A stretch of DNA of 64,000 nucleotides. It comes from Lactobacillaceae bacterium (GTDB lineage: Bacteria > Pseudomonadota > Alphaproteobacteria > RF32 > CAG-239). The stretch spans positions 357,452 to 421,451 of the forward strand of contig JAISVX010000003.1 in the NCBI GenBank assembly GCA_031271345.1, read 5' to 3'. The notes under the pieces were generated by a model. It was not told the DNA's origin and made no database searches. It saw only the letters and a list, made by a program, of their open reading frames with translations. Below are positions 8,784-17,543 of this stretch, one piece after another. How positions within the stretch are numbered: position 1 is the stretch's first letter; each line of letters begins with the position of its first letter. The position numbers and the translations under genes are program-made.

Positions 8784-10487
8784 CTACAGATTTTTATAAG
8801 TTTCTGATAATGCGGCGCAAATTTCTTCAACTCTTGTCGCTGAAACCGCATAAGACGAAATAACATCCTCTATATCCTTATCAGAAACTTGTTTTTTTCT
8901 TAAATCAATCGGTTCTGGATTTTTTATGCCAAATACCGAATAGTAGTCCGCAAATTTATAACCGCCGCCAAAAACATTGTCGGAAACCTCCAGCCATTTA
9001 TTTGGTATTCCAAAACTGTCAGCGCATATCAAACCATGCATTGCGGAAGACAAAATTACTCTGCAGCCCGCTATTTCTTTTAGCGTTTCTAATGTATCGC
9101 CAGATACGTCAATTACTTTTGCCGTATATTTTTCAAGCTTTATCCTGTCAAACAGCTCGCTTTTTTTATCAGTATAGTGCGGAATTATTCCAACATCATA
9201 TTTTTTCACGACGCTTTTTGCGTCAATCAGCCTGTTTGCCAATAAACCGGGGTCGCCAAGAGGTATATTATCAAAGCTTTTGCCCAGCTCGTCTTCGCAC
9301 CTTTGCTTAGATGTCTTTCCTCTTAGGGCTAAAATATTCAATTTTCTCGCAAACACTTTCAAAGTCTTTGGCTTTGCGCTTTTATATGTTTCAAAATCAG
9401 AAATAAACCCTGAGCCAAGCACATTTACTTCTTTTGATAAATCCTTTTTAAGCCGTTTATTTACGTAAATCTTATCAAAAACAGAACCTATTGCCAACAA
9501 GTTCGCATCTTCAATATAAGCCCTCAAATATGCCTTGCCGTAAAATTCCAAAAGATAATAGTTGAGCATATCTCCCAAATTATTTTCCGCAACCGAAGTA
9601 TATATCCTGACAGGCATGGCATAACCTAAAAGTTTGCAGTATTCCTGCTCGATTTTCTTTGGTTTGGTAAAATATTTTAATCTTATATAATTTATAAAAT
9701 TAACAAATTTTCTGCGTTTTAAGATACTTAAAAACAAATCATTGCGCTTATAGTCAAACTCTTTATTTACCGAAAGAATATTTCTTATCGACATTTTATC
9801 TCTTTTTTCTTTTGACGCGCCGGAGAAAACGCCTGTATCCGTACGGTTATAAACAGACATAACCTCATCCAGATAATGGAGTTTGCCTTTTGATAAAAAC
9901 CACCAATAACTTGTGCTGTCCCAAACGGGAACTTCAATGCTTCTAATATTTTCCAAATCCAGACATGATGTTCTGTAAACTCTTGAGCTTGGGTGTATTT
10001 TGATAAAATCTTTCTTCTTAAATTTTTTTGGAAAACTAAATTTCTGGGTTTTGACTTTGAAAAACTTTTTACCATTTTTCTTATTTTCCGGGTCTTCTGG
10101 ATAATTATTTATCGTATTGTGACCGCTAAAAGAACAATCCGTATTTGTGTCAAGTATATCCACTTGCTTTTGAAGCTTATAATCATCGCACCAATAGTCA
10201 TCGCTTTCAATAAAAGCATAATACTCGGTATCTACGGATTTTATCCCTTCGTATATATTTTTTACAACGCCGTAATTCTGCTCCCTAATATACGCTTTTA
10301 CCTTATCTGGATATTTCTCGGCATACTTTTTAACCAAATCTGTCGTTCCATCGGTAGATTTATCGTCAACTACGTGAATCTTAAAACCAAAGTCGGTTTT
10401 TTGAGATAAGATACTGTCCATACATTTTTCAAAGTACTTAACATGATTATAAGTAACAACAAGTACGGTTAGTCTTTCTTTTGTCAT
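8784..10487 (-). CDS. Glycosyltransferase family 2 fused to polysaccharide pyruvyl transferase domain
   Basis: A 567-residue two-domain protein. Residues about 1-230 form a GT-A family 2 glycosyltransferase, with VVTYNHVKYFEKCMDS at the start, VVDDKSTDGT for nucleotide binding and FIESDDYW for the metal-binding site. Residues about 285-540 resemble the polysaccharide pyruvyl transferase family (CsaB/WcaK-like), with ENNLGDMLNYYLLE, VLGSGFISDF, LALRGKTSKQ, LGDPGLLA and SSAMHGLICADSFGIP. The N domain would transfer a sugar and the C domain would add a ketal pyruvate or a related group. The gene overlaps the aminotransferase gene by 4 bases (ATGA) and is followed closely by the acetyltransferase. 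It probably acts at the cytoplasmic face in surface-glycan assembly. Confidence 0.85.
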   Translation of the reverse strand: MTKERLTVLVVTYNHVKYFEKCMDSILSQKTDFGFKIHVVDDKSTDGTTDLVKKYAEKYPDKVKAYIREQNYGVVKNIYEGIKSVDTEYYAFIESDDYWCDDYKLQKQVDILDTNTDCSFSGHNTINNYPEDPENKKNGKKFFKVKTQKFSFPKKFKKKDFIKIHPSSRVYRTSCLDLENIRSIEVPVWDSTSYWWFLSKGKLHYLDEVMSVYNRTDTGVFSGASKEKRDKMSIRNILSVNKEFDYKRNDLFLSILKRRKFVNFINYIRLKYFTKPKKIEQEYCKLLGYAMPVRIYTSVAENNLGDMLNYYLLEFYGKAYLRAYIEDANLLAIGSVFDKIYVNKRLKKDLSKEVNVLGSGFISDFETYKSAKPKTLKVFARKLNILALRGKTSKQRCEDELGKSFDNIPLGDPGLLANRLIDAKSVVKKYDVGIIPHYTDKKSELFDRIKLEKYTAKVIDVSGDTLETLKEIAGCRVILSSAMHGLICADSFGIPNKWLEVSDNVFGGGYKFADYYSVFGIKNPEPIDLRKKQVSDKDIEDVISSYAVSATRVEEICAALSETYKNL

Positions 10488-11560
10488 ACATTATTCCTAA
10501 TTAATTCGGCAATTTTTTCAACCACGCTATGTTCCAAACCGACAAAAAGAGGCAGACAGGCAATGCGCGGGCTTATATCTTCCGACACGGGGCATGATTG
10601 TTTTTTAACATAAGGGAGATTATTTAAGCTCGGATAAAAATATCTTCTTGGGAAAATATATTCCGCTGCCAAAACATCAAAAACTTTAAGCAAAGTTTTT
10701 TCTGATTTGAACACAACTGGATAATACGCGTAATTATATTCCAAATCTTTTTGTTTTTTCGGCAATTGAACCAGCCCGTCGAGCAGTTTGTCATAAAGCT
10801 CGGATATTTTTCTTCTAGATTCTATTATATGCTCAATATATGGGAAATTAGCCAGCCCCATTGCCGCGTGAAACTCAGAGTTTTTGCCGTTTATGCCGAC
10901 CTGAATAAAATCGTTATAATGATGACCGAAACGTTTTGATAAATCAATTCTCGCGTTTACCTTATCATCTTTTGCTATGCACGCGCCGCCTTCAACAGTA
11001 TGGAACAGCTTGGTCGCATGGAAAGACAGCGTTGAAACATCCCCGTAATCCAGCAGAGATTTTCCTTTATATCTTACGCCAAAGGCATGAGCGGCATCGT
11101 AAATAACCTTAATATTGTGTTTTTCAGCCAGCTTTTCAATTTTCTCGACATCGCAGGCATAGCCAAAAACATGAACAGCCATAATGGCTCTGGTGTTTGG
11201 AGTTATCGCGGCTTCAATCTTTTTAACATCAATTGTAAAATTGTCTCTTTCTATGTCGACAAACACAGGCTCGCATCTTTCCCACAAAATTGAAGATGTT
11301 GTCGCGACATAAGAAAAGGGAGTTGTTATCACCTCTCCTTCTTTAATGCCCAAGCCATCTAAAGCCAACTGCAGCGCTATTGTACCGTTAGTGACAAACT
11401 GACAATTTTTCACCTCAAGATAATCTCTAAGTTTTTCTTCAAGCTCCAAAAGCAGAGGACCGCCGTTGGTCAAAATCCCGTTATCCCAGGTTTTGCTTAT
11501 ATAGGAGAAATATTCTTCCTTTGGAGGCAGGAAAGATTTTGTAACAAATATTTTTGACAC
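10484..11560 (-). CDS. DegT/DnrJ/EryC1 family sugar-nucleotide aminotransferase
   Basis: A 358-residue PLP-dependent aminotransferase acting on nucleotide keto-sugars. Visible features are the N-terminal substrate loop NGGPLLLELEEKLRDYL, the cofactor region TNGTIALQLAL, the acidic site YDAAHAFG, the Schiff-base lysine in SFHATKLFHTVEGG and the C-terminal CLPLFVGLEH. It most resembles enzymes that make dTDP-4-amino-4,6-dideoxy sugars (VioA-like), but the exact sugar is uncertain. It is first in the minus operon and diverges from rmlACDB, whose products RmlA and RmlB would supply dTDP-4-keto-6-deoxyglucose, the expected substrate. That link is an inference from context. Confidence 0.88.
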   Translation of the reverse strand: MSKIFVTKSFLPPKEEYFSYISKTWDNGILTNGGPLLLELEEKLRDYLEVKNCQFVTNGTIALQLALDGLGIKEGEVITTPFSYVATTSSILWERCEPVFVDIERDNFTIDVKKIEAAITPNTRAIMAVHVFGYACDVEKIEKLAEKHNIKVIYDAAHAFGVRYKGKSLLDYGDVSTLSFHATKLFHTVEGGACIAKDDKVNARIDLSKRFGHHYNDFIQVGINGKNSEFHAAMGLANFPYIEHIIESRRKISELYDKLLDGLVQLPKKQKDLEYNYAYYPVVFKSEKTLLKVFDVLAAEYIFPRRYFYPSLNNLPYVKKQSCPVSEDISPRIACLPLFVGLEHSVVEKIAELIRNNV

Positions 11561-11740
11561 GCTTATTCTTTCTTTTCATGTTAACAATACATACAAAATA
11601 ACGGTTTTTTTCAAAATGTAAATATCATCTTACAATATGCTATTTGAGCTGTGTATCATTTATAATTCGGCTTGATACAATATTTTTTTTTAATTAGGAT
11701 TAATGCATTATATTCGTTTAACAGAATAAGGAAAATATAT

Positions 11741-12625
11741 ATGAAAGGTATAATCTTAGCGGGAGGAAGTGGTTCTCGCTTATATCCATTGACAAAAACA
11801 ACAAGTAAGCAGTTGCTTCCTGTATATGACAAACCAATGATTTATTATCCGCTGTCGACATTAATGCTGTTCGGCATAAAAGAAATTCTTATCATCTCTA
11901 CCCCTCAGGACACTCCGAATATTGAAAAGTTATTCGGCGACGGCGCTGATTTGGGATTAAAAATTTCTTACAAAGTACAAGAAGTTCCTAATGGCATTGC
12001 TCAGGCATTTGTACTTGGCGAAAAATTTATCGACGGCGACGAAGTGTGCCTAATCCTGGGCGACAACATATTTTATATGGGCGACCAGTTAAAAAGCTTT
12101 AGGGAAGAAGTTAAATCAAACCCGGGCGGAGTTGTTTTCGGTCATCACGTATCCGACCCTGAACGCTTTGGCGTTGTCGAGTTTGATAAAAACCATAAAG
12201 CAATCTCAATTGAAGAAAAGCCAAAACAGCCAAAGTCAAACTATGCTGTTGTGGGTCTGTACTTCTATCAGAGCGACGTTGTTGAAAAAGCCAAAAAGCT
12301 TAAGCCGTCTGCGCGAGGCGAGTATGAAATTACCGACTTAAACAGAGAATATCTAAACGAAGGCAGATTAAAAGTCTGCACAATGAAGCGCGGAAATGCT
12401 TGGCTTGACGCCGGCACCCCCGATTCATTGATTGAATCTTCCAACTTCGTTCAAATCATTGAAAAACGTCAAGGTCTGAAGATTGCCTGCATTGAGGAAA
12501 TAGCATACCGCCGCGGCTTTATTAACGATGAACAGATGCTGAAACTAATTAACAGCTTAAAAGACGGCGTCGATTATAAAACGTATCTAAAAACTGTTTT
12601 TGAGGAACACAATGAAGATTATTAA
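11741..12625 (+). CDS. rmlA: Glucose-1-phosphate thymidylyltransferase
   Basis: A 294-residue enzyme making dTDP-glucose, first step of dTDP-L-rhamnose synthesis. I start it at ATG 11741, with AAGGA 8 bases upstream; the longer frame from 11672 adds residues not found in the family. The signature GGSGSRLYPLTKTTSKQLLP binds the nucleotide, followed by DKPMIYYPLSTLM and LGDNIFY. It is the first gene of a four-gene plus operon and overlaps rmlC by 14 bases. The spacer to the divergent aminotransferase gene (11561-11740) is AT-rich and probably holds both promoters. Confidence 0.96.
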   Translation: MKGIILAGGSGSRLYPLTKTTSKQLLPVYDKPMIYYPLSTLMLFGIKEILIISTPQDTPNIEKLFGDGADLGLKISYKVQEVPNGIAQAFVLGEKFIDGDEVCLILGDNIFYMGDQLKSFREEVKSNPGGVVFGHHVSDPERFGVVEFDKNHKAISIEEKPKQPKSNYAVVGLYFYQSDVVEKAKKLKPSARGEYEITDLNREYLNEGRLKVCTMKRGNAWLDAGTPDSLIESSNFVQIIEKRQGLKIACIEEIAYRRGFINDEQMLKLINSLKDGVDYKTYLKTVFEEHNEDY

Positions 12626-13151
12626 AACCAAAATAAAAAATCTTCTAATAATTGAACCTCAAATTTTCAGCGATAACAGAGGATATTTTTTTGAAAGCTA
12701 TAATCAGGCAAAGTTTAAAGAAGCCGGTCTTGATTATAATTTCATTCAGGACAACCAGTCTATGTCGTCTTACGGCACCATAAGAGGATTGCATTTTCAA
12801 AAAGGCGGACATGCTCAGGCAAAACTGGTCCGCGTTTTGGAAGGCACAGTTCTTGATATTGCCGTTGATTTGCGTCCAAACTCAGAAACTTACGGCAAAC
12901 ACGTTGCCGTAGAGCTTTCTGCCGATAATAATCTGCAATTGATGATACCTCGGGGTTTTGCTCATGGTTTCTCAGTTTTAAGCAAAACAGCTGTGTTCTT
13001 TTATAAATGCGATAACAAATATAATAAAGAATCTGAGGGCGGAATTCGCTTTGATGACGATGATTTAAATATCGACTGGCAAATCCCGGAAGGAAAAGAA
13101 GTTATCTCAGAAAAAGACAGGCTGCTGCCATTTTTGAAAGATATTAAATGA
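12612..13151 (+). CDS. rmlC: dTDP-4-dehydrorhamnose 3,5-epimerase
   Basis: A 179-residue cupin epimerase, the third step of dTDP-rhamnose synthesis. I place the start at ATG 12612, with GAGGAAC in front of it, inside the end of rmlA; a TTG start four codons earlier is less likely. Visible family motifs are DNRGYFFESYNQAKF, RGLHFQ with the catalytic histidine, and IPRGFAHGFSVLS. Its stop overlaps the rmlD start by 4 bases (ATGA), so translation is probably coupled. Confidence 0.96.
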   Translation: MKIIKTKIKNLLIIEPQIFSDNRGYFFESYNQAKFKEAGLDYNFIQDNQSMSSYGTIRGLHFQKGGHAQAKLVRVLEGTVLDIAVDLRPNSETYGKHVAVELSADNNLQLMIPRGFAHGFSVLSKTAVFFYKCDNKYNKESEGGIRFDDDDLNIDWQIPEGKEVISEKDRLLPFLKDIK

Positions 13152-13972
13152 TTTTAGTAACAGGCGCCAACGGCCAGCTTGGAAACGAGCTGCGCTTAAT
13201 ATTGAAAGACAAAGCCGTTTACGTGGACGTAGACGAGCTTGATATTACGAATGCTAAAGCTGTCGCAAAGTTCTGCGATTCAAAAAAATTTGCATTAATA
13301 ATAAACTGCGCGGCATACACCGCCGTTGATAGAGCGGAAGAAGAAAAAGAACTGGCGGAGCTTATTAACGTTAAGGGACCAAAAAACCTTGCGCAGACAG
13401 GAATAGCATTAATCCATATCTCGACTGATTATGTTTTTGATGGAAACAATTATAAACCTTATGTTGAAACAGACATCACAAACCCAGGGTCAGTCTATGG
13501 AAGAACCAAGGCTCAGGGAGAGCAAACCGTATTAGAAACGGCAAAAACTGCCTTAATAATCAGAACATCTTGGTTATACTCAACTTTTGGCAATAACTTT
13601 CTCAAAACAATGCGCAGATTAGGCGCGGAAAAAGAAAGCCTGAACGTTGTTTTTGACCAGACAGGAACCCCTACTTACGCCCGCGATTTAGCTCAGGCAA
13701 TCGCAGATATTATTCCTCAGATGAAAATCGGTACTAAAGCCATTTATCACTACTCAAACGAGGGGGTTTGTTCATGGTATGATTTTGCAACCGCTATTAT
13801 GGGAATGTCAGATCTAAACTGCGAGGTTCTCCCAATTGAAAGCAAAGACTATCTAACTTTGGCAAAACGTCCGTTTTATTCGGTTTTTAACAAAGCAAAA
13901 ATTAAAAAAGATTTTGGAATAAAAATAAGACACTGGGCGGACAGCCTTGCTGATTGTATAAACAATTTATAA
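13148..13972 (+). CDS. rmlD: dTDP-4-dehydrorhamnose reductase
   Basis: A 274-residue short-chain dehydrogenase catalysing the last step to dTDP-L-rhamnose. It shows the Rossmann motif GANGQLGNEL, STDYVFDG and the catalytic YGRTK (Tyr-x3-Lys). Length is slightly below the usual 280-300. Third gene of the rml operon, with a 4-base overlap with rmlC and 19 bases before rmlB. Confidence 0.96.
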   Translation: MILVTGANGQLGNELRLILKDKAVYVDVDELDITNAKAVAKFCDSKKFALIINCAAYTAVDRAEEEKELAELINVKGPKNLAQTGIALIHISTDYVFDGNNYKPYVETDITNPGSVYGRTKAQGEQTVLETAKTALIIRTSWLYSTFGNNFLKTMRRLGAEKESLNVVFDQTGTPTYARDLAQAIADIIPQMKIGTKAIYHYSNEGVCSWYDFATAIMGMSDLNCEVLPIESKDYLTLAKRPFYSVFNKAKIKKDFGIKIRHWADSLADCINNL

Positions 13973-13991
13973 AAATACTTGGAGATTAAAT

Positions 13992-15008
13992 ATGAAATCT
14001 ATTTTAGTAACAGGCGGAGCAGGTTTTATTGGTGCTAACTTTGTTCCATACTTCGCGGACAAATATAAAGACTATATGGTTATCAACTTAGATAAACTAA
14101 CCTATGCCGGCGACTTAAACAACCTGAAAGAAGTTGAAAAAGCCAGTAATTACAAATTTGTCGAAGGCGATATTTGCGACAGAGCCTTAGTTGAAAAACT
14201 GTTTAAAGACAATGACATCAAAGGCGTTGTTCATTTTGCGGCTGAAAGCCACGTCGACAATTCAATTACGGGACCAAAAGCTTTTATCGAAACAAACATC
14301 CTCGGCACATTTACTTTATTGGACGTTGCGCGTCATCATTGGATGGAAGCTCCCCACAAAGTTAGAGCCGGATATGAAAGCTCCCGTTTCCATCATATTT
14401 CTACCGATGAAGTTTACGGCTCTTTGGGCGATACTGGTTTGTTTGAAGAAACAACTCCTTATGCTCCAAACTCCCCATACTCCGCGTCAAAAGCAAGCTC
14501 GGACTTTTTGGTAAGAGCATATTACCACACTTACGGAATGAACGTAACAACTTCAAACTGCTCAAACAACTATGGTCCTAAGCAGCACACAGAAAAACTA
14601 ATTCCAAAAATTATTTCTAACTGTGTAAATGAAAAAGACATCCCAATATACGGCGACGGCAAAAATGTCCGCGACTGGCTGTATGTTTTAGACCACTGCA
14701 AAGCAATCGATTTGGTTTTCCACACAGGCAAAGCTGGAGAAACTTATAATGTTGGCGGCAGAAATGAGAGAACCAATTTGCAGATAGTTCATACAATATG
14801 CGAAATACTGGATAAAAAGTCTCCTCGTAAAAACGGCAAGCCGCATTCTGATTTAATTACGTTTGTAAAAGACCGCGCCGGTCATGACAAACGCTATGCG
14901 ATTGACGCGACAAAGCTTGAGCAAGAACTCGGCTGGAAGGCTGACGAGAACTTTGACACGGGAATTGCCAAAACAATCGACTGGTATCTGGCGGCACTAA
15001 AAAACTAG
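13992..15008 (+). CDS. rmlB: dTDP-glucose 4,6-dehydratase
   Basis: A 338-residue extended SDR enzyme that makes dTDP-4-keto-6-deoxyglucose, the branch point for rhamnose and for dTDP-amino sugars. Visible are GGAGFIGANF for NAD+, HFAAESHVDNS, STDEVYGSLG and the catalytic YSASKASSD. GGAG lies upstream of the start. It is last in the operon and is followed by a clear terminator. Confidence 0.97.
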   Translation: MKSILVTGGAGFIGANFVPYFADKYKDYMVINLDKLTYAGDLNNLKEVEKASNYKFVEGDICDRALVEKLFKDNDIKGVVHFAAESHVDNSITGPKAFIETNILGTFTLLDVARHHWMEAPHKVRAGYESSRFHHISTDEVYGSLGDTGLFEETTPYAPNSPYSASKASSDFLVRAYYHTYGMNVTTSNCSNNYGPKQHTEKLIPKIISNCVNEKDIPIYGDGKNVRDWLYVLDHCKAIDLVFHTGKAGETYNVGGRNERTNLQIVHTICEILDKKSPRKNGKPHSDLITFVKDRAGHDKRYAIDATKLEQELGWKADENFDTGIAKTIDWYLAALKN

Positions 15009-15030
15009 ACGGACGCAAAACTTAATGATT

Positions 15031-15058
15031 AAAAGCCGTTTCCCAAAAAACGGCTTTT
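15031..15058 (+). terminator. Terminator of rmlACDB
   Basis: Stem AAAAGCCGTTT / AAACGGCTTTT, loop CCCAAA, ending in a T run. Confidence 0.85.
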
Positions 15059-15083
15059 TCATTTGCAAATGACTATATAGCTA

Positions 15084-15112
15084 TTGACTATCCTTTAAAT
15101 AAATGTTATTTT
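15084..15112 (+). promoter_or_regulatory. Sigma-70-type promoter of the zeta-like gene
   Basis: TTGACT (15084-15089), a 17-base spacer, then TATTTT (15107-15112), 35 bases before the ATG of the zeta-like gene. Confidence 0.6.
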
Positions 15113-15146
15113 TAGACAAAATAACCGAAAAGAGGCTCCGAGGAAA

Positions 15147-15962
15147 ATGGACTTATATAAACAACAGTTTGAAAAAGCATGCGAACACTTCTTTGGAGAA
15201 CAAACTGCTGCTGCGGGTAAACCAACTTTTCGTATGGTTTTCGCTTCCCCAGGGGCAGGAAAAACTTCTATACTTAAACCGCTTTTTCAAAAAGAAGCAA
15301 AAGACGGGGAAAATCCCATAATGCTTGAGTTTGATGAAATTAAAGCATTTGTCCCCAAAAACCCGAACAAAAAACAAAGAATGAGCTTTTCTGACAAATT
15401 GTTTGCAGATTTGGTTGAGAAAGCTATTGAAGAAAAAAGAAGCATAAATATTTTCAGACCAAGCACAATGAGGCACCCTACCCAAGCTTTTGCATTGTAT
15501 AAAAAGGCAAAAGACAAAGGGTATAATACCGAAGCGGCATTTCTTGCCGTCGATAAAAGAAAAAGCCGCCTGGGAATACTCTATAGATACGAAAAAGCAC
15601 TTGAAAACGGCATAAACAGCATTGCAAACTATCCAAGACCTCCAAAGCTTTTATACCATTATTTATATTTCAAAGCCATTCCGTTTATTGTGCAGTCCTG
15701 CGACAGACACCGGGAAGTAGATGTGGTGAGAGTTTTTGACAGAAGCGGCAATTTAATTGCTTTTAACAATAAAATTACCAATGAAAAATCTAAGACTTCT
15801 CCAAGAAAAGCTTTGGCTTCTGAACGAAAAAGAAAATGGAGCGAAGAAGAGCAGACGGAACATTGTGAAAAGTCAGCCGAAATCAAAAAGCTCCAGAGCA
15901 AAAGAACTTTAAGCCTAAACGAAATTATGACAACAAAGCTCGCGTTAAAAAACCGCAGATAA
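15147..15962 (+). CDS. Zeta-toxin-like P-loop kinase, no antitoxin gene seen
   Basis: A 271-residue protein matching the zeta toxin family, P-loop kinases that phosphorylate UDP-N-acetylglucosamine in the best-known members. The Walker A motif ASPGAGKTS is at about residues 33-41, FDEIKAF follows near residue 62, and the family segment STMRHPTQAF is near residue 101, then an RLGILYRYEKALENG helix. After about residue 200 it has a basic, lysine/glutamate-rich tail. Zeta toxins are normally preceded by a small epsilon antitoxin gene, but the 138 bases upstream hold only a promoter and no usable frame. Toxicity is therefore uncertain; it could be a housekeeping or self-limited kinase. Codon use is native. 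It stands alone between terminators. Confidence 0.8.
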   Translation: MDLYKQQFEKACEHFFGEQTAAAGKPTFRMVFASPGAGKTSILKPLFQKEAKDGENPIMLEFDEIKAFVPKNPNKKQRMSFSDKLFADLVEKAIEEKRSINIFRPSTMRHPTQAFALYKKAKDKGYNTEAAFLAVDKRKSRLGILYRYEKALENGINSIANYPRPPKLLYHYLYFKAIPFIVQSCDRHREVDVVRVFDRSGNLIAFNNKITNEKSKTSPRKALASERKRKWSEEEQTEHCEKSAEIKKLQSKRTLSLNEIMTTKLALKNRR

Positions 15963-15984
15963 TCCAGATTATAATTAAATAAGC

Positions 15985-16011
15985 AAAGAAGCCCCAAATC
16001 GGGGCTTCTTT
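15985..16011. terminator. Bidirectional terminator between the zeta-like gene and purN
   Basis: Stem AAAGAAGCCCC / GGGGCTTCTTT with loop AAATC, between two convergent genes. Confidence 0.85.
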
Positions 16012-16027
16012 TGTAGTTTACAACACG

Positions 16028-16669
16028 CTAAAAACTCATTGTGTTGACAGGCGTACTGAGGCTGTATCCCTGCATGCCATACTTTTTCCTAATGGCGATG
16101 AGAGAATCCGCGGGGTTGATTGTCTCGCCCAACAGCATCTTTTTGATAACCGCAGGGTAAACAATATGCTCGAACGCCAGTCCGATTTCCTTGAGCTTGG
16201 CTAAATCATCCCTAGCCTCTAAAGGAATATCAAACTTCAGTTGAGCCAGCGCAGGACCTCCATCGACATCGTCAGTCACCAGATGAACTGTGCAGCCGCT
16301 CTCGATGTCCCTGTTTCGGAAAGCGTCTCCATATCCATCCTCAGAGCCTTTGTATTTAGGCAGCAGCGAGGGATGGATATTGATTACTGGACATCCTGCG
16401 GCGGCAAGCGTTTCTGGCGGCCAAACACGCATATAACCCGCCATAACGACAAGGTCAAACGAGTGCTTTTCAAGATAATCCGTAACAACAGAGAAATCCT
16501 TCCCCGGAGACGGAAGATGAACGCAAGGCACAAAAAGTCCGCGATTGGTAACTCCGGCATTCTTAACGTTATGCCCGATAACAATCTCGACATCTTTTGC
16601 GCTCAAATTTTTTACAATCGCTTCAGCATTTGATCCAGAACCTGAAGCCAAAATAAGAATTTTTTTCAT
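16028..16669 (-). CDS. purN: Phosphoribosylglycinamide formyltransferase
   Basis: A 213-residue enzyme that formylates GAR with 10-formyl-THF in purine synthesis. Motifs: ASGSGSNAEAI at the N-terminus, the catalytic NIHPSLLPKYKG block and DDVDGGP near residue 140. I prefer ATG 16669 over a TTG two codons upstream. Neither has a Shine-Dalgarno sequence, and the gene looks G+C-richer than its neighbours. It is not next to purM, which often precedes purN in Proteobacteria. The composition and the missing ribosome site suggest it was acquired (see findings). Confidence 0.93.
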   Translation of the reverse strand: MKKILILASGSGSNAEAIVKNLSAKDVEIVIGHNVKNAGVTNRGLFVPCVHLPSPGKDFSVVTDYLEKHSFDLVVMAGYMRVWPPETLAAAGCPVINIHPSLLPKYKGSEDGYGDAFRNRDIESGCTVHLVTDDVDGGPALAQLKFDIPLEARDDLAKLKEIGLAFEHIVYPAVIKKMLLGETINPADSLIAIRKKYGMQGYSLSTPVNTMSF

Positions 16670-16767
16670 AAGCAAAATAGTATTATGGATGAATAAATAA
16701 TCAAATATATTGATTTTTTAATCCATTTTAGTAAAAAAGTAAATATGTATATTTGAAAGAGGAATAA

Positions 16768-17493
16768 ATGACTAACCAGCCATACATAATACTTGTAAAT
16801 CCGCAATTGGCAGAAAATGTCGGAATGGCGGCGCGCGCAATGATGAATTGCGGCTTGTATAACCTCAGACTGGTAAACCCAAGGGAAAATCACCTTTCGG
16901 AAAAAGCGGTCGCCGCATCTTCAAACGCGGAAGAAATTTTACATAAAGCAGAAATATTTGACAGCCTAAGCAATGCGATAAAAGATTTGCATCAAGTTTT
17001 TGCTTCAACAGCCCGCAGGCGCGATATGATAAAAACCATATACACCGCTGATGCCGCTGTAGAAAAAATCTATGAGAACCTAAGCTGCGGAATAAAATGC
17101 GGAATCCTTTTTGGTCCGGAGCGCACGGGACTCGAAAACGACGATGTCGCAATTGCTGACGCCGTAATCGAAATTCCCCTAAACCCAAAGCACTGCTCTC
17201 TAAATCTATCGCAGGCTGTTTTGCTTGTCGGATACGAATGGCACAAGCTTCAGGCTAATGCCCCAAAATCTCAATTGGTAACAAATAAAACTAATGTAGC
17301 GGATAAAGAAACTGTTGCTAACATGTTTAATTTTCTAGAAAAAGAACTTGACGAATGCGGAAATTTCAGAGTTGATGAAAAACGTCCGAGAATGGTAAGA
17401 AACCTTAGAAATATTTTTTTAAGAAGCCAGCTGACCGAACAGGAAATAAACACGCTTTATGGCGTCTTCAACCATCTTATAAATAAAAAATAG
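16768..17493 (+). CDS. trmJ: tRNA (cytidine/uridine-2'-O-)-methyltransferase, TrmJ/TrmH family
   Basis: A 241-residue SPOUT methyltransferase. The family motifs are NPQLAENVGMAARAMMNCG at the N-terminus, LFGPERTGLENDD in the knot and SLNLSQAVLLVGYEW at the end of the SAM-binding knot. A helical C-terminal extension of about 80 residues is typical of TrmJ, which methylates position 32 of tRNAs. GAGG lies 7 bases upstream of the ATG. It is monocistronic and ends in a strong terminator. Confidence 0.9.
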   Translation: MTNQPYIILVNPQLAENVGMAARAMMNCGLYNLRLVNPRENHLSEKAVAASSNAEEILHKAEIFDSLSNAIKDLHQVFASTARRRDMIKTIYTADAAVEKIYENLSCGIKCGILFGPERTGLENDDVAIADAVIEIPLNPKHCSLNLSQAVLLVGYEWHKLQANAPKSQLVTNKTNVADKETVANMFNFLEKELDECGNFRVDEKRPRMVRNLRNIFLRSQLTEQEINTLYGVFNHLINKK

Positions 17494-17515
17494 GTAATGG
17501 AAATCCATTACCTAT
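17490..17515. terminator. Bidirectional terminator after trmJ
   Basis: Perfect 11-bp stem ATAGGTAATGG / CCATTACCTAT with loop AAAT; A-rich on the left and T-rich on the right, so it can serve trmJ and the convergent gene at 17544. Confidence 0.85.
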
Positions 17516-17543
17516 CTCTTTTTGATTTTAGCGGAAGCTATCG

